Source: Paraprevotella stercoravium
Lineage (GTDB): Bacteria; Bacteroidota; Bacteroidia; Bacteroidales; Bacteroidaceae
Length of the DNA: 16,717 nucleotides
Assembly (NCBI GenBank): GCA_018883665.1
Contig: JAHLFU010000292.1
Coordinates: forward strand, 1 to 16,717
Reading direction: 5' to 3'
The notes beneath the pieces are model-generated. The model was not told the origin of the DNA. It made no database searches and saw nothing but the letters and a program-made list of their open reading frames with translations. This document shows positions 1 through 8,163 of this stretch, one piece after another (within the stretch, counting starts at the first letter, position 1; each line of letters starts with the position of its first letter). The position numbers and the translations under genes were made by a program.

Positions 1-1
1 G

Positions 2-3000
2 CTCAGGCTGAACGCATACTACTGGCTGTGGAACAACTTCATCTTCAAGTACACTCCCGAATCGACAGCCGGAGAGGCATCGTGGAGCCTTACCGCCCCG
101 CTTGACGTGCAGCTTGGCGTGTTCCTCCGCAACCTTTCCGAACTGGGGTTCACGTACAACGGCGTCCCCTACGAATACAGCATAGATTCCACGGTGGAGA
201 ACAAGGCGGTGGCGATGACGTACGACAACACACGCCTGCTGGACGCATTGTTTTCGATGGGCGGCGAGAACGCATGGGACTGCGACGTGTGGGTCACGGA
301 GAACGTGATTCACTTCGGGCGTTGTGAGCACGGCGATGCGGTGAAGATTGAAATCGGCGTGGAAGCGTCGGACATGACACGGAACGAAAGCCGTGGCACA
401 TTCGCCACCCGTATCTACGCCTTCGGGTCTACGAGGAACATTCCTGAAAACTACCGGGAGACCGGCAACCCCGACCTTACCGTGAACGGCATCGTGCAGA
501 AGCGGCTGATGCTGCCTGCTGACACGCCTTACATTGACGCATATCCGGACATGCAGCCGTTCGAGGTGGTGGAAAGCGTGGTTGTGTTTGATGACATATA
601 CCCGAAGCGTATCGGTACATTGTCGGACGTCAAGACGGTAGACCGTGCCATTGAGGACGGAGAAGGCAACCAGACCGGCACGTTCAAGGCTTACCAATAC
701 AAGGACGCCGGGCTTACGTTTGATGAAGAATACATACTTGAGGGTCAGGAGCTGCGCATCGTCTTCCAGTCGGGCAAGCTCAACGGGCTGGACTTCGGAG
801 TAACATTCAACCCCAATGGCTCCAATCCCGCTGAACAGCTTTGGGAAATCGTGGCGAACGAGGACTACGGAAGAAGGCTTCCCGATGAAACCATGAAGCC
901 GGAGAACGGAGACAAGTACATCCTCTACGGGTTCAATATCAAATTGGTGTCCGACCAGTACGTGCCTTCCGCCGAACAGGAGCTGAAAGAGCGTGCGCAA
1001 GCTTACGTGAACAAGACCAAGGTGGATGACGGCACATACACCGTCCCGCTGCGTGCGTCCTACGTACGGGAGGACATGATAAGCCGCACCTACGATGTGG
1101 GTCAGAAAGTGAACCTTGTCAACCCGTTCTTCTTCGGAACGGGAGGGCGCATATCCCGTGTGATAGGCTGGGAAATGTGCCTTGATATACCTTCTGACAA
1201 CCCGGTATACACCATCGGGGAATCAGCGCAATACTCACGCCTGACGGAGATTGAGGACAAGGTGGATTCGCTCGTGTTCAACGGGCAGACCTACCAAGGC
1301 GGAGGCAGCGGAAGCGGGATGGGCGTTTACATCATCAAGACGAACGATTCCACTCCGGCATCGGACAGCAACGTGTTCTCGGCACTGAAGTCGCTGGCTA
1401 CTTTCCTCCGCAAGGACAAGCCGGACAGTACCAAGTATCTGATAAAGTTCCTCGGCGGTCTGATAAGCGACAACATCGAATCTCAGGACTTCGCTTCGGG
1501 ACCGTTCGGAACGGGGTTTGTCGTGAAACGTGACCCGAAGACCGGGAAGTCGTACATCGAGACGGACGAGCTGTACGTGAGGCTGAAAGCCTACTTCGAG
1601 ACGCTGGAGATAAAGCACCTTTCGCATGTAGGCGGGCGCATCGTAGCTTCGCCTGCCGGCATGGAATGCGTGAGGGCGGAACTCGTGTCCGCCGAATACG
1701 AAACGCTGTACGACAGTGCGGGTTCGCCCATAACCGACAGCGAGGGCGAGGAAGTGACGGTGCCCACCATCGGCGGAGAGCAGGCATACCGCTGCTACTT
1801 CAAGCAGACGGACGGAGAGAAGGAAATCGTCAACGAGTTCGCCGTGGACGACCTTGCCCAGTGCCGGGAGTTCAACGTGAAGGAAGGGACGTCACATCAG
1901 GTGAGCAACCAGTATTACTGGCGCAGGGTTATCGGTGTCGGGGAGGACTACATCGACCTTTCCATAACCGATTGCGACACAGGCAGCATGGAGCCCAAGG
2001 CGGGCGACACCATCGTAACCATAGGCAACAAGACCGACACGGCACGCCAGCACGTGGTGTTCCTTTCCTCATACGACAACGATGCCCCGTGCATCAAGCT
2101 GTACAGCGGCATCGATTCCTACTCCATGTTAGACAAGGAGGTGACGGTGATCAGCCCCAACGCCGACAAGAACGTGTTCACGGGAAAGGTGGTCATCAAG
2201 CCCGGCTCTACCGGCTACGAAAACCTTGCCGACGCTCCCGACATGACTGAAATCAATCAAGAGATACAGAACGCCAAGGACGATGCCGCATCCGCCTCGC
2301 AAGCCGCTTCGGAAGTGCAGCAGAGCGTTTCCGACCTGACAAGCTACATAGGCGGTGCTTTCTCGGACGGTATAATCTCCGAATCGGAAGCCAAGGCGAT
2401 AGCCACCTATATAAACATTGTAAACAACGAGAAGAAATCGGCGGAAGCCACCTACAACGAGCTTTACAACAACCCCTACCTGGAAGGCTCGGCAAAGGTG
2501 AGTCTTGCCAACGCCAAAGGGGCGATGTTCTCGGCGGCTGACGCACTGGTAAACTCGGTAAATACCGCCATAGCGGACGGGAAAGCCACCGCGGCGGAGA
2601 AGGAGGACGTGGATGCCAAGTATGCGGCGTTCAACACGGCGTGCGCCGAGTTCAGCAAGGCTTGCGAAGCGGCGAACCAGTCGATACAGGACAAGCTGAA
2701 GGGTTATGCCGACAACGCCCAAATGGCAGCCGACGAAGCCAACCAAGCCGCAAGCAACGCACAGGAGGACGCCAACGAGGCGAAGCAGTCGGTAGAGAGC
2801 CTGAACACGTATGTGGACGGGGCTTTCAAGGACGGCATCATCACCGAGGCGGAGGCAAAGGCAATCGCCACGTACCTCAATACGGTGAACAACGCCAAGA
2901 AGGGGATGGACGCTACCTACAGCGCACTCTATGCCAACGCTTACCTGACCGGCACGTACAAGTCGCTGCTCTACGTGGCGAAGAACAGCTTCGATACGGC

Positions 3001-4624
3001 TGTGACAAACCTGACCAACGCCGTCAACTCCGCCATAGCCGACGGCAAGACCACCGAATCGGAAAAGAATACGGTAGACACCCGCTTCGCCTCCTTCAAC
3101 GATGCCTACGCCTCGCTCTCCACCGCCATAGAGAACGCCAACAAGGCGATACAGGACAAGATAAAGCAGGAGGCGGCAGACCAGGCGAAAGAGGACATCG
3201 ACGCGCAAATCGGCGAAGTGGACTTGTCGGTAAAGAACGAAATCGCCAAGCAATTAGGCTATACCGACTACGAGAACCTGAAATACTACGCCGAGCGTGG
3301 CATGAGCATCATCAGTGGCGGCACAATCAATACTGAAGTATTGGAAGCCTCGTTGGTCATCACCTCGCAACTGATAGCCAACGCCATCAGGACGAATACG
3401 CTGAACGTGAACAACAAGTTCAAGGTATTTACAGACGGATCGGTAGACATAAACGGGATATTCCGCTCGCTTGGAAACAAAACGGAACTTGTCATTTCCA
3501 ACGGGTATTTACGTATCATGTATAACGGAGCAGATGTAATGCTTATTTCCGTGGACGAAAGTACTGGTGCGCCGACAATCAACATGAACTACCGTAACAA
3601 GAGGTTCTACATCTCTCCCGACCAGTTCACCTTCCGAATGAGCGACGGGCGCATGCTGACCTTTGACCCGGAGACTATAAACCGGGCAGGGCAAATAATG
3701 GCGGACCCGGACGGGTTCCTTTACGTGGCCAACAGCCAGTATAATTTTATTACGGCTTATATTAGCGTGAGTCCGTCCGGCGGGGGCTCGGCTTTGCCTT
3801 TTGTCGGTACGGCGATGAAGCTGGAAGGCTCTACCGACACGCTGGAAGCCATACCTGCGGACGGGTACGAGTTTGACAGATGGTCGGACGGAGGCTCGCA
3901 GACGCACGACATCACATGGAGCGGGTCGAGCTACCAATTCACCGCATACTTCACGAAGATACAGTCTACGTACTATACCGTCTCGCTGCAAGTATCGCCA
4001 GCAGGTAGCGGAACGGTATCGGGCGGAGGCACATACGAGCAAGGCACACGGCGCACCGTATCGGCAACCGCCAACAGCGGATGGAGGTTTGTCCGCTGGT
4101 CGGACGGAGGGAGCCAAAGCCATACCGTTACGTGGGACGCAAACAAGACGATCACCGCTTATTTCGAGAAATATTCCGTTACAGGTAACGAAATATTCTC
4201 AGGAACGGAACTGACAAGCAGTGCGTATTGGATGGCTTACGGAACAGCTTCCGTCAAGTCCGTAACAGGTGGAATCGCAACATTAACATTCACTGGTTCT
4301 ATAAGCGGCAATGATTACATCTCGTTCAATAAAGGTTATTTAGGAAGCAAGCTGGAACAAGGGCATGTATATCTTCTTTCATTACAAATAAAATCATCTA
4401 CCAATACGGCTATTGTTGGATTTATCGGGTACTATAATTCTACTGGTGATGCATATTTGATTAGTGAAGATGCTATATGGGGAGAAACGGTTACGACTTC
4501 TTATAAAACAGTCACATTACAGCTTACAGCAACACGGGATAGTACATCAAGTGACGGGTTTATTATAATCGCAAATTCAGCTTGCACGATTAACATTAAA
4601 AGTATATCACTGAAGGAGGTATGA
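2..4624 (+). CDS. Giant phage tail-tip / tail-fibre protein, 5' end outside window
   Basis: The frame is open from base 2, so the gene begins left of the window; at least 1540 residues are visible. I infer a structural tail-tip protein combining a baseplate-type N-terminal part with a receptor-binding C-terminal part. Residues 1 to about 440 look globular, followed by a Gly/Ser-rich linker (QGGGSGSGMG). Residues about 772-1055 are Ala-rich, coiled-coil-like, and contain a duplicated unit sharing 'DGII[ST]E[SA]EAKAIATY' and 'NTAIADGK'-like motifs. Residues about 1252-1320 and 1324-1393 are two tandem divergent InlB-type B-repeats, each with RWSDGGSQ(T/S)H and TAYF. Residues 1394-1540 look like a beta-rich carbohydrate-binding tip. 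Codon composition turns AT-rich at about base 4180, at the start of the tip, which suggests a swapped module. A GTG at 107 is not a credible start because the frame continues upstream. The next gene's start lies 2 bases after its stop. The tail role is well supported by context; the exact hub name is not. Confidence 0.85.
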   Translation, partial: LRLNAYYWLWNNFIFKYTPESTAGEASWSLTAPLDVQLGVFLRNLSELGFTYNGVPYEYSIDSTVENKAVAMTYDNTRLLDALFSMGGENAWDCDVWVTENVIHFGRCEHGDAVKIEIGVEASDMTRNESRGTFATRIYAFGSTRNIPENYRETGNPDLTVNGIVQKRLMLPADTPYIDAYPDMQPFEVVESVVVFDDIYPKRIGTLSDVKTVDRAIEDGEGNQTGTFKAYQYKDAGLTFDEEYILEGQELRIVFQSGKLNGLDFGVTFNPNGSNPAEQLWEIVANEDYGRRLPDETMKPENGDKYILYGFNIKLVSDQYVPSAEQELKERAQAYVNKTKVDDGTYTVPLRASYVREDMISRTYDVGQKVNLVNPFFFGTGGRISRVIGWEMCLDIPSDNPVYTIGESAQYSRLTEIEDKVDSLVFNGQTYQGGGSGSGMGVYIIKTNDSTPASDSNVFSALKSLATFLRKDKPDSTKYLIKFLGGLISDNIESQDFASGPFGTGFVVKRDPKTGKSYIETDELYVRLKAYFETLEIKHLSHVGGRIVASPAGMECVRAELVSAEYETLYDSAGSPITDSEGEEVTVPTIGGEQAYRCYFKQTDGEKEIVNEFAVDDLAQCREFNVKEGTSHQVSNQYYWRRVIGVGEDYIDLSITDCDTGSMEPKAGDTIVTIGNKTDTARQHVVFLSSYDNDAPCIKLYSGIDSYSMLDKEVTVISPNADKNVFTGKVVIKPGSTGYENLADAPDMTEINQEIQNAKDDAASASQAASEVQQSVSDLTSYIGGAFSDGIISESEAKAIATYINIVNNEKKSAEATYNELYNNPYLEGSAKVSLANAKGAMFSAADALVNSVNTAIADGKATAAEKEDVDAKYAAFNTACAEFSKACEAANQSIQDKLKGYADNAQMAADEANQAASNAQEDANEAKQSVESLNTYVDGAFKDGIITEAEAKAIATYLNTVNNAKKGMDATYSALYANAYLTGTYKSLLYVAKNSFDTAVTNLTNAVNSAIADGKTTESEKNTVDTRFASFNDAYASLSTAIENANKAIQDKIKQEAADQAKEDIDAQIGEVDLSVKNEIAKQLGYTDYENLKYYAERGMSIISGGTINTEVLEASLVITSQLIANAIRTNTLNVNNKFKVFTDGSVDINGIFRSLGNKTELVISNGYLRIMYNGADVMLISVDESTGAPTINMNYRNKRFYISPDQFTFRMSDGRMLTFDPETINRAGQIMADPDGFLYVANSQYNFITAYISVSPSGGGSALPFVGTAMKLEGSTDTLEAIPADGYEFDRWSDGGSQTHDITWSGSSYQFTAYFTKIQSTYYTVSLQVSPAGSGTVSGGGTYEQGTRRTVSATANSGWRFVRWSDGGSQSHTVTWDANKTITAYFEKYSVTGNEIFSGTELTSSAYWMAYGTASVKSVTGGIATLTFTGSISGNDYISFNKGYLGSKLEQGHVYLLSLQIKSSTNTAIVGFIGYYNSTGDAYLISEDAIWGETVTTSYKTVTLQLTATRDSTSSDGFIIIANSACTINIKSISLKEV
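2315..3165 (+). repeat. Duplicated ~130-residue coiled-coil unit within the tail-tip gene
   Basis: Two protein-level repeats with a period of 468 bases (156 residues) run about 2315-2702 and 2783-3165. Both contain the order QSV-S/E-L, GAF.DGII.E.EAKAIATY, VNN.KK, AIADGK, T..EK..VD, IQDK. The DNA has diverged but the protein pattern is clear. It is probably an elongated stalk that separates the tail-tip body from the binding modules. Confidence 0.8.
3755..4178 (+). repeat. Two tandem InlB-type B-repeat domains in the tail-tip gene
   Basis: Repeat A covers about 3755-3963 and repeat B about 3970-4178. Each has a V[SP]P.G.G opening strand, a D/N-G-[YW]-x-F-x-R-W-SDGGSQ core and a closing ITW...TAYF strand. 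This is the divergent InlB B-repeat (Listeria-Bacteroides repeat) pattern known from bacterial surface adhesins. Here it sits in a phage tail protein just before the C-terminal binding module. Confidence 0.75.
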
Positions 4625-4626
4625 TT

Positions 4627-4794
4627 ATGAAACGAGCATTAGTAATAATAATGGTAATGGCAATATCGTCTTGTACAAAGGTTCTTCCTGAAAAAGAGGC
4701 GGAAACCCGTAGCGGAGAAAAGCAAGAGGGAATCATGATAACGGTGGACACTACTGCCACAGAATATGAGTACGAGTTTGACATTAAAATATAA
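4627..4794 (+). CDS. Tiny putative lipoprotein (55 aa)
   Basis: This short gene begins with a Lys/Arg N terminus, a hydrophobic stretch (ALVIIMVMAI) and the lipobox-like end AISSC, with Cys at residue 16, so it is probably a lipoprotein exported through signal peptidase II. The mature part is about 40 residues, charged, ending in an acidic/aromatic strand (TEYEYEFDIKI). I chose ATG 4627 over ATG 4621 because AAGGAGG at 4613-4619 sits 7 bases from 4627 but only 1 base from 4621. It lies between two tail genes and 5 bases before the next start, so it should be made with the late transcript. The role is unknown. A superinfection-exclusion lipoprotein or a small tail-associated protein are both guesses; the export signal is the only solid clue. 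Confidence 0.7.
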   Translation: MKRALVIIMVMAISSCTKVLPEKEAETRSGEKQEGIMITVDTTATEYEYEFDIKI

Positions 4795-4799
4795 AGGAT

Positions 4800-6455
4800 A
4801 TGGGACAACTGAATAAGACAACGGAAAAAGTAAACGAACTGCTGGATAAGGTGGACGGGATGCCCGAAGAGGTGAAAGACGGTAAGACACCCGTATTAGA
4901 GACCGGCACCACTACCACGCTCGACCCCGGCAGCGATGCCACATCGGAAGTGGTAGCCAACGGCACGGACGAAAGCGGAAACCCCAAGTATAAACTGAAC
5001 TTCGGAATCCCCAAGGGTTATGACGGAGCAGGAGGCTCAGGCGGCGGAGGAACGGCGGACAGCGTGCAGTGGGCAAAAGTGCTGAACAAACCTTCATGGG
5101 TCAACTCGGCTACGAAACCCACATACACGGCATCGGAAGTCGGCGCATTGCCAGCATCCTCTACGATACCGTCGAAGACCAGCCAACTTACGAACGACAG
5201 CGGTTTCACCACCAGCGCATCATTTAAGACTATCAACGGTCAAAGCATCGTGGGTAGCGGAAACATCGCCATTGAGGGCGGCGGAGGGAACACGCCTTCC
5301 GCAGGAGGCGGTAACGTGAACGTGACCAACGGCAGCGCATTGCAGTCCGCAAACTATTACGCCTTCAAGCCCTCGGCTGACGGTTCATTGGATGGCACAT
5401 TCAATGTAATTCCGAACGCAAACGGGTCTACACCAGGGCTGATGAGCAAGGAGGATTACTCCAAGCTGGATGATATGAAGCAAGTTTGGAAAATACCGGT
5501 TGCCGTGCTGGAGTTAACAGACAACAGCACGAGCGATGAGATAGTAACGGCTTTCGGGCTGGAATTAAGCGTTTTAGAGTCTTATTTCATGTATAGCGCA
5601 TCAGCTATCACCAACAGTGAATATTCGAATACTGTCCCGCTCAAGTGTTTCATAGGCAACCGGGAATGCCTAATGTCCGGCAGCATGGCGGACAACGCTT
5701 ATACGCTGGACTTTAATTACGTGGATTCAGGAAAGCTGAAAATAATAAGTATAACTTATAATTCAAGTACAACACAGTTTTCATGCAAGCTGTCGGAATC
5801 AGGTGGCGGAGCGGATGACACGTATTATCTTCCAACAGGTTTAGTTACTAATTTAGATGCTGGAGCGACTGATGAAGAAATAGTACGTGCTTTTGGTGGT
5901 GTAGAAAAAATTCAAGAGATTATTGGTTTTATTACGAACGAAACATATTCCCACTATGCATTTAATTCCACGTTGTTTAATATGACTGCTTCAGTTTCTG
6001 CTATTTTACAGTTAAACCTCAGAATATATTTTTATCATATACAAAAAAAAGTAAAACGTACAATTTTTATTCAAAGAGATGGAACAGGAGGCTTTGTTCA
6101 GGATATATATACTTCCGGCTACGCACTGAGACCGGAAGTGTATTTACTCACCTCGTCAAGCGAGAGTGCCGACATATCCACGGCTGTAGGCGGTGAATCG
6201 GGGCTGAAAGAAATTATCCAAGCAATTAAGGACGGTAACAGGCTGGTGATACGAGGAAAGAACGATAGTTCTGCAGGCAACCAAACAAACCAAGACCTGA
6301 TGTGCAATATGTATAAAGAAGAAGAAAACGGTGATATTTTATTGGTTCTTTCAGGAATCGGATATGGTTTGTTTGGAGGCATTGCCGGATTTTTAAGTAT
6401 TAATTACACCAAGTCATCCAATACGTTTTCTTGCGAATATACGTCAATAAGATGA
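4800..6455 (+). CDS. Phage tail fibre protein with triplicated C-terminal domain
   Basis: A 551-residue tail fibre, inferred from its modular layout. Residues 1-25 form a short heptad-like helix (NKTTEKVNELLDKVDGM). Residues about 35-85 are a low-complexity Gly-rich linker. Residues about 95-160 carry motifs common in Bacteroidales phage fibres (VLNKPSW, SQLTNDSGF, TINGQSIVGSGNI), and 190-225 hold a 'tail-fibre repeat' ending in LMSKEDYSKLD. The rest is three diverged copies of a ~100-residue domain at about 229-334, 342-439 and 444-551. Each opens with a strand and then S/A-x-D-E/I-I-x-x-AFG/AVGG-x-x-x-x-L/I-x-x-I. Copies 1 and 3 end alike (SITYNSSTTQFSCKL, SINYTKSSNTFSCEY). The middle copy is clearly more AT-rich. 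It follows the lipoprotein gene by 5 bases. It probably forms a trimeric receptor-binding fibre; the sugar or receptor is unknown. Confidence 0.8.
   Translation: MGQLNKTTEKVNELLDKVDGMPEEVKDGKTPVLETGTTTTLDPGSDATSEVVANGTDESGNPKYKLNFGIPKGYDGAGGSGGGGTADSVQWAKVLNKPSWVNSATKPTYTASEVGALPASSTIPSKTSQLTNDSGFTTSASFKTINGQSIVGSGNIAIEGGGGNTPSAGGGNVNVTNGSALQSANYYAFKPSADGSLDGTFNVIPNANGSTPGLMSKEDYSKLDDMKQVWKIPVAVLELTDNSTSDEIVTAFGLELSVLESYFMYSASAITNSEYSNTVPLKCFIGNRECLMSGSMADNAYTLDFNYVDSGKLKIISITYNSSTTQFSCKLSESGGGADDTYYLPTGLVTNLDAGATDEEIVRAFGGVEKIQEIIGFITNETYSHYAFNSTLFNMTASVSAILQLNLRIYFYHIQKKVKRTIFIQRDGTGGFVQDIYTSGYALRPEVYLLTSSSESADISTAVGGESGLKEIIQAIKDGNRLVIRGKNDSSAGNQTNQDLMCNMYKEEENGDILLVLSGIGYGLFGGIAGFLSINYTKSSNTFSCEYTSIR
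5484..6452 (+). repeat. Three tandem diverged ~100-residue domains in the tail fibre
   Basis: Copies lie at about 5484-5800, 5823-6117 and 6129-6452. The shared pattern is a hydrophobic strand, a Ser/Thr/Asp turn, '[DE].[IV]..A[FV]G' and then a helix with [LI]..[IY]. Copies 1 and 3 share the closing S-I-x-Y-x-x-S-x-x-x-F-S-C strand. Identity is visible only at protein level, so this is an old duplication. Confidence 0.7.
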
Positions 6456-6499
6456 CAATTACGGCGATTAAATAGTGATAACATTAACAATATAAGGTT

Positions 6500-6841
6500 A
6501 TGAAGATAGTAAGAAACAACATCATCCCCTTCAAGGGGTACAAGGCAATTAACATTTTCGGCATCCTGTTCGTAAGGGGTGATGCCACACTGAGCAGCGC
6601 GGACATCAAACACGAGGAGATACACACGGCGCAGATGAAGGAAATGCTTTACGTGTTCTTCTACCTATGGTACGTCATCGAGTGGCTGGTAAGGCTGGTG
6701 ATGTACCGGAACGCACACACGGCATACCGGAACATCTCGTTCGAGCGTGAGGCGTACATGAACCAAGGGAGCATGAGCTACCTGCAAGGCAGAGGGCGTT
6801 ACGCTTGGTGGAAATACCTGAAAGGAGGTGGAAATGGTTAG
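6500..6841 (+). CDS. Small HEEIH-motif membrane-associated protein
   Basis: A 113-residue protein with HEEIH at residues 38-42, a perfect HExxH zinc-peptidase motif. A possible third ligand follows 40 residues later in FEREAY (E82 or E84). A strongly hydrophobic aromatic segment lies between them (about 50-68, MLYVFFYLWYVIEWLVRLVM), so the protein probably sits at or in the membrane. The N terminus (KIVRNNIIPFKGYKAINIFG) is polar then beta-like; the C terminus is aromatic and basic (RYAWWKYLK). I recall similar hypothetical proteins in Bacteroidales prophages and genomes but know no tested function. Its end overlaps the start of the holin-like gene by 8 bases, implying coupled translation and possibly a role in lysis or the cell envelope. 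Protease activity is inferred from the motif only. Confidence 0.75.
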   Translation: MKIVRNNIIPFKGYKAINIFGILFVRGDATLSSADIKHEEIHTAQMKEMLYVFFYLWYVIEWLVRLVMYRNAHTAYRNISFEREAYMNQGSMSYLQGRGRYAWWKYLKGGGNG

Positions 6842-7316
6842 CGAGACAACCAAGCAATGGGTATTCAACGGCGTATCCGGAGGGTTCTCGGCGGTGGCTT
6901 CCGCCTTCATACAGGAGAGCCTCTCGCACATGATACCGTGGCTCATCGTAAGCTGTGCGGTGATAGTGTGCGACCTTGCTTTCGGCATACGGAAGAGCAT
7001 GCTGATGCACGAGAGCATACGCTTCAGCTCGGCGGCACGGAGGACTATGGGGAAGATGGTGACGTACTTCTCGTTCGTGTGCATGGTGTGCATGATAAAC
7101 GTGGCGGCAGGGAACGACTACGGCATAGACAAATGGTCGTGTCTGCTGGTGTGCTTCATCGAGTTCTGCTCGATAGTGAGCAACATACTGAAACCGAAGG
7201 GGTATACGCTTAACTTCAAGGCGCTGGCATCGGCTGTAATCGGGAAGGTGTCGAAGATTGACAAGAAGGAAATAGAGGAAATCATTGAAAAGCAGGAGAA
7301 TACGAACAAACAATAA
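6834..7316 (+). CDS. Phage holin-like membrane protein
   Basis: A 160-residue protein with three hydrophobic segments, roughly residues 33-52 (MIPWLIVSCAVIVCDLAF), 78-94 (YFSFVCMVCMINVAAG) and 103-122 (SCLLVCFIEFCSIVSNIL). It ends in a charged, lysine/glutamate-rich helix (KKEIEEIIEKQENTNKQ). This layout, and the CDLAFGI-x-KS and EFCSIVSNI patterns, match the phi-LC3/Cph1-type phage holin group common in Bacteroidales prophages, which form inner-membrane lesions that release or trigger the endolysin. I chose ATG 6834, with AAAGGAGG at 6821-6828 correctly spaced; GTG 6828 overlaps that ribosome site. It overlaps the HEEIH gene by 8 bases and is separated from the endolysin by tail genes. Holin function is inferred. 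Confidence 0.75.
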   Translation: MVSETTKQWVFNGVSGGFSAVASAFIQESLSHMIPWLIVSCAVIVCDLAFGIRKSMLMHESIRFSSAARRTMGKMVTYFSFVCMVCMINVAAGNDYGIDKWSCLLVCFIEFCSIVSNILKPKGYTLNFKALASAVIGKVSKIDKKEIEEIIEKQENTNKQ

Positions 7317-7331
7317 CAGGAGGAATTGACT

Positions 7332-7628
7332 ATGGCAACATTGAGTTTTACGAAAGACGGAGGCGTTTGGGTTGCGGAAGCGACCGTAAACAAGGACTAC
7401 TGCATACACGTGGAGCGCGTGTCGGGCGGGCGTTTCAGCATCTACCAGCGGAGCACTTCAAGCGGGCAGTACACGGCGTGCTTCCCTATCCCCGAACAAA
7501 TCGGGTATCACGGAGGACAGGTGATAGACTTCACCTTCGGGCACGGTGTATATCCGAGCGGAGGCATACACCTGCGTTTCGAAAGCGGTAGTGAGGTGAC
7601 AATGGCCGAGATAAACGAGGGGGCTTGA
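7332..7628 (+). CDS. Small tail-region protein, function unknown
   Basis: A 98-residue protein I do not recognise. It has no signal peptide or membrane segment and looks all-beta, with alternating hydrophobic strands (WVAEATV, YCIHVERV, FSIYQRS) and a late GIHLRFESGSEV strand. ATG 7332 is preceded by AGGAGG (7318-7323, 8-base spacing), stronger than TTG 7326, which overlaps that region. It starts 15 bases after the holin-like gene and ends 1 base before the next start, so it belongs to the late operon. A small structural or fibre-accessory protein is the simplest reading. Confidence 0.7.
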   Translation: MATLSFTKDGGVWVAEATVNKDYCIHVERVSGGRFSIYQRSTSSGQYTACFPIPEQIGYHGGQVIDFTFGHGVYPSGGIHLRFESGSEVTMAEINEGA

Positions 7629-7629
7629 C

Positions 7630-7848
7630 ATGGCACGGGAAGGACTTAACATGGAGGACCTGAACGCATCGAGGCTGAACATCGTGGTGCTTAATTACAC
7701 GATGCTCAATGCATCCATCGAGGTGAGGGACACGGGTGTAATCACCCCTTCCCCATCGGAAGACGTGTATATATTGGAGAATGCCATCCTGTTGGATACG
7801 ACTGATACCGTTCTTCTGACAGAGGACGGGACACCGATAGTTTATTAA
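7630..7848 (+). CDS. Small tail-region protein with LN-periodic N terminus
   Basis: A 72-residue protein of unknown role. The N-terminal third has Leu-Asn dipeptides at near-regular spacing (GLNMEDLNASRLNIVVLNYT, then MLNAS), like a short solenoid or beta-rung. The C-terminal third has strand-turn repeats (ENAILLDTTDTVLLTEDG). Its ATG follows the previous stop by 1 base, with a GAGGGGGC purine tract upstream; ATG 7651 with AAGGA upstream is a possible alternative start. It is probably a small structural partner of the neighbouring tail fibres, judged only from position and beta-rich composition. Confidence 0.65.
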   Translation: MAREGLNMEDLNASRLNIVVLNYTMLNASIEVRDTGVITPSPSEDVYILENAILLDTTDTVLLTEDGTPIVY

Positions 7849-7869
7849 CTGATTAAAAAATGATTGATT

Positions 7870-8163
7870 ATGGCAGAGATAAAGATACAAGGAGAGACGA
7901 TAAACCAGCGCCCCGAAAAAACACAGTTGGATGGGACGGAAGCGTTATTGTTGCAAGACACAGAAGGGACGAAACATGCAAAGGCGTCTACGCTTAAAAC
8001 GTTCGTGCAGCCGGAGTTGTCGGGATATGCTACCAAGACGGAACTTAACGCCAAGGTATCCGGTACAGGCTTGACAAGCATTCAGGTGGTTACCGAATTG
8101 CCTTCTGAACAGCAAAGCGGCGTATTATACATTGTGCAAGAATCAGGGGAGGAAACGGCATGA
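7870..8163 (+). CDS. Tail-fibre attachment-type small protein
   Basis: A 97-residue protein resembling the N-terminal collar segments of phage tail fibres. It has a short opening strand (AEIKIQGETINQ), then EALLLQDTEGTKHAKASTLK, then LSGYATKTELNAKV, a motif very common in fibre stalks of this phage type, and a final strand block (SGVLYIVQES). ATG 7870 is preferred over TTG 7864. Its stop overlaps the start of the LamG-like fibre gene in an ATGA junction, so translation is probably coupled and the two products likely interact or form an adaptor-fibre pair. I see no enzymatic motif. Confidence 0.7.
   Translation: MAEIKIQGETINQRPEKTQLDGTEALLLQDTEGTKHAKASTLKTFVQPELSGYATKTELNAKVSGTGLTSIQVVTELPSEQQSGVLYIVQESGEETA

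Noticed and set aside
2129..3253. 374-residue open frame on the minus strand within the tail-tip gene
   Set aside because: It mirrors the repetitive, GC-rich coiled-coil coding region and shows low-complexity Arg/Leu/Val/Gly composition; the plus-strand frame is clearly the real gene.
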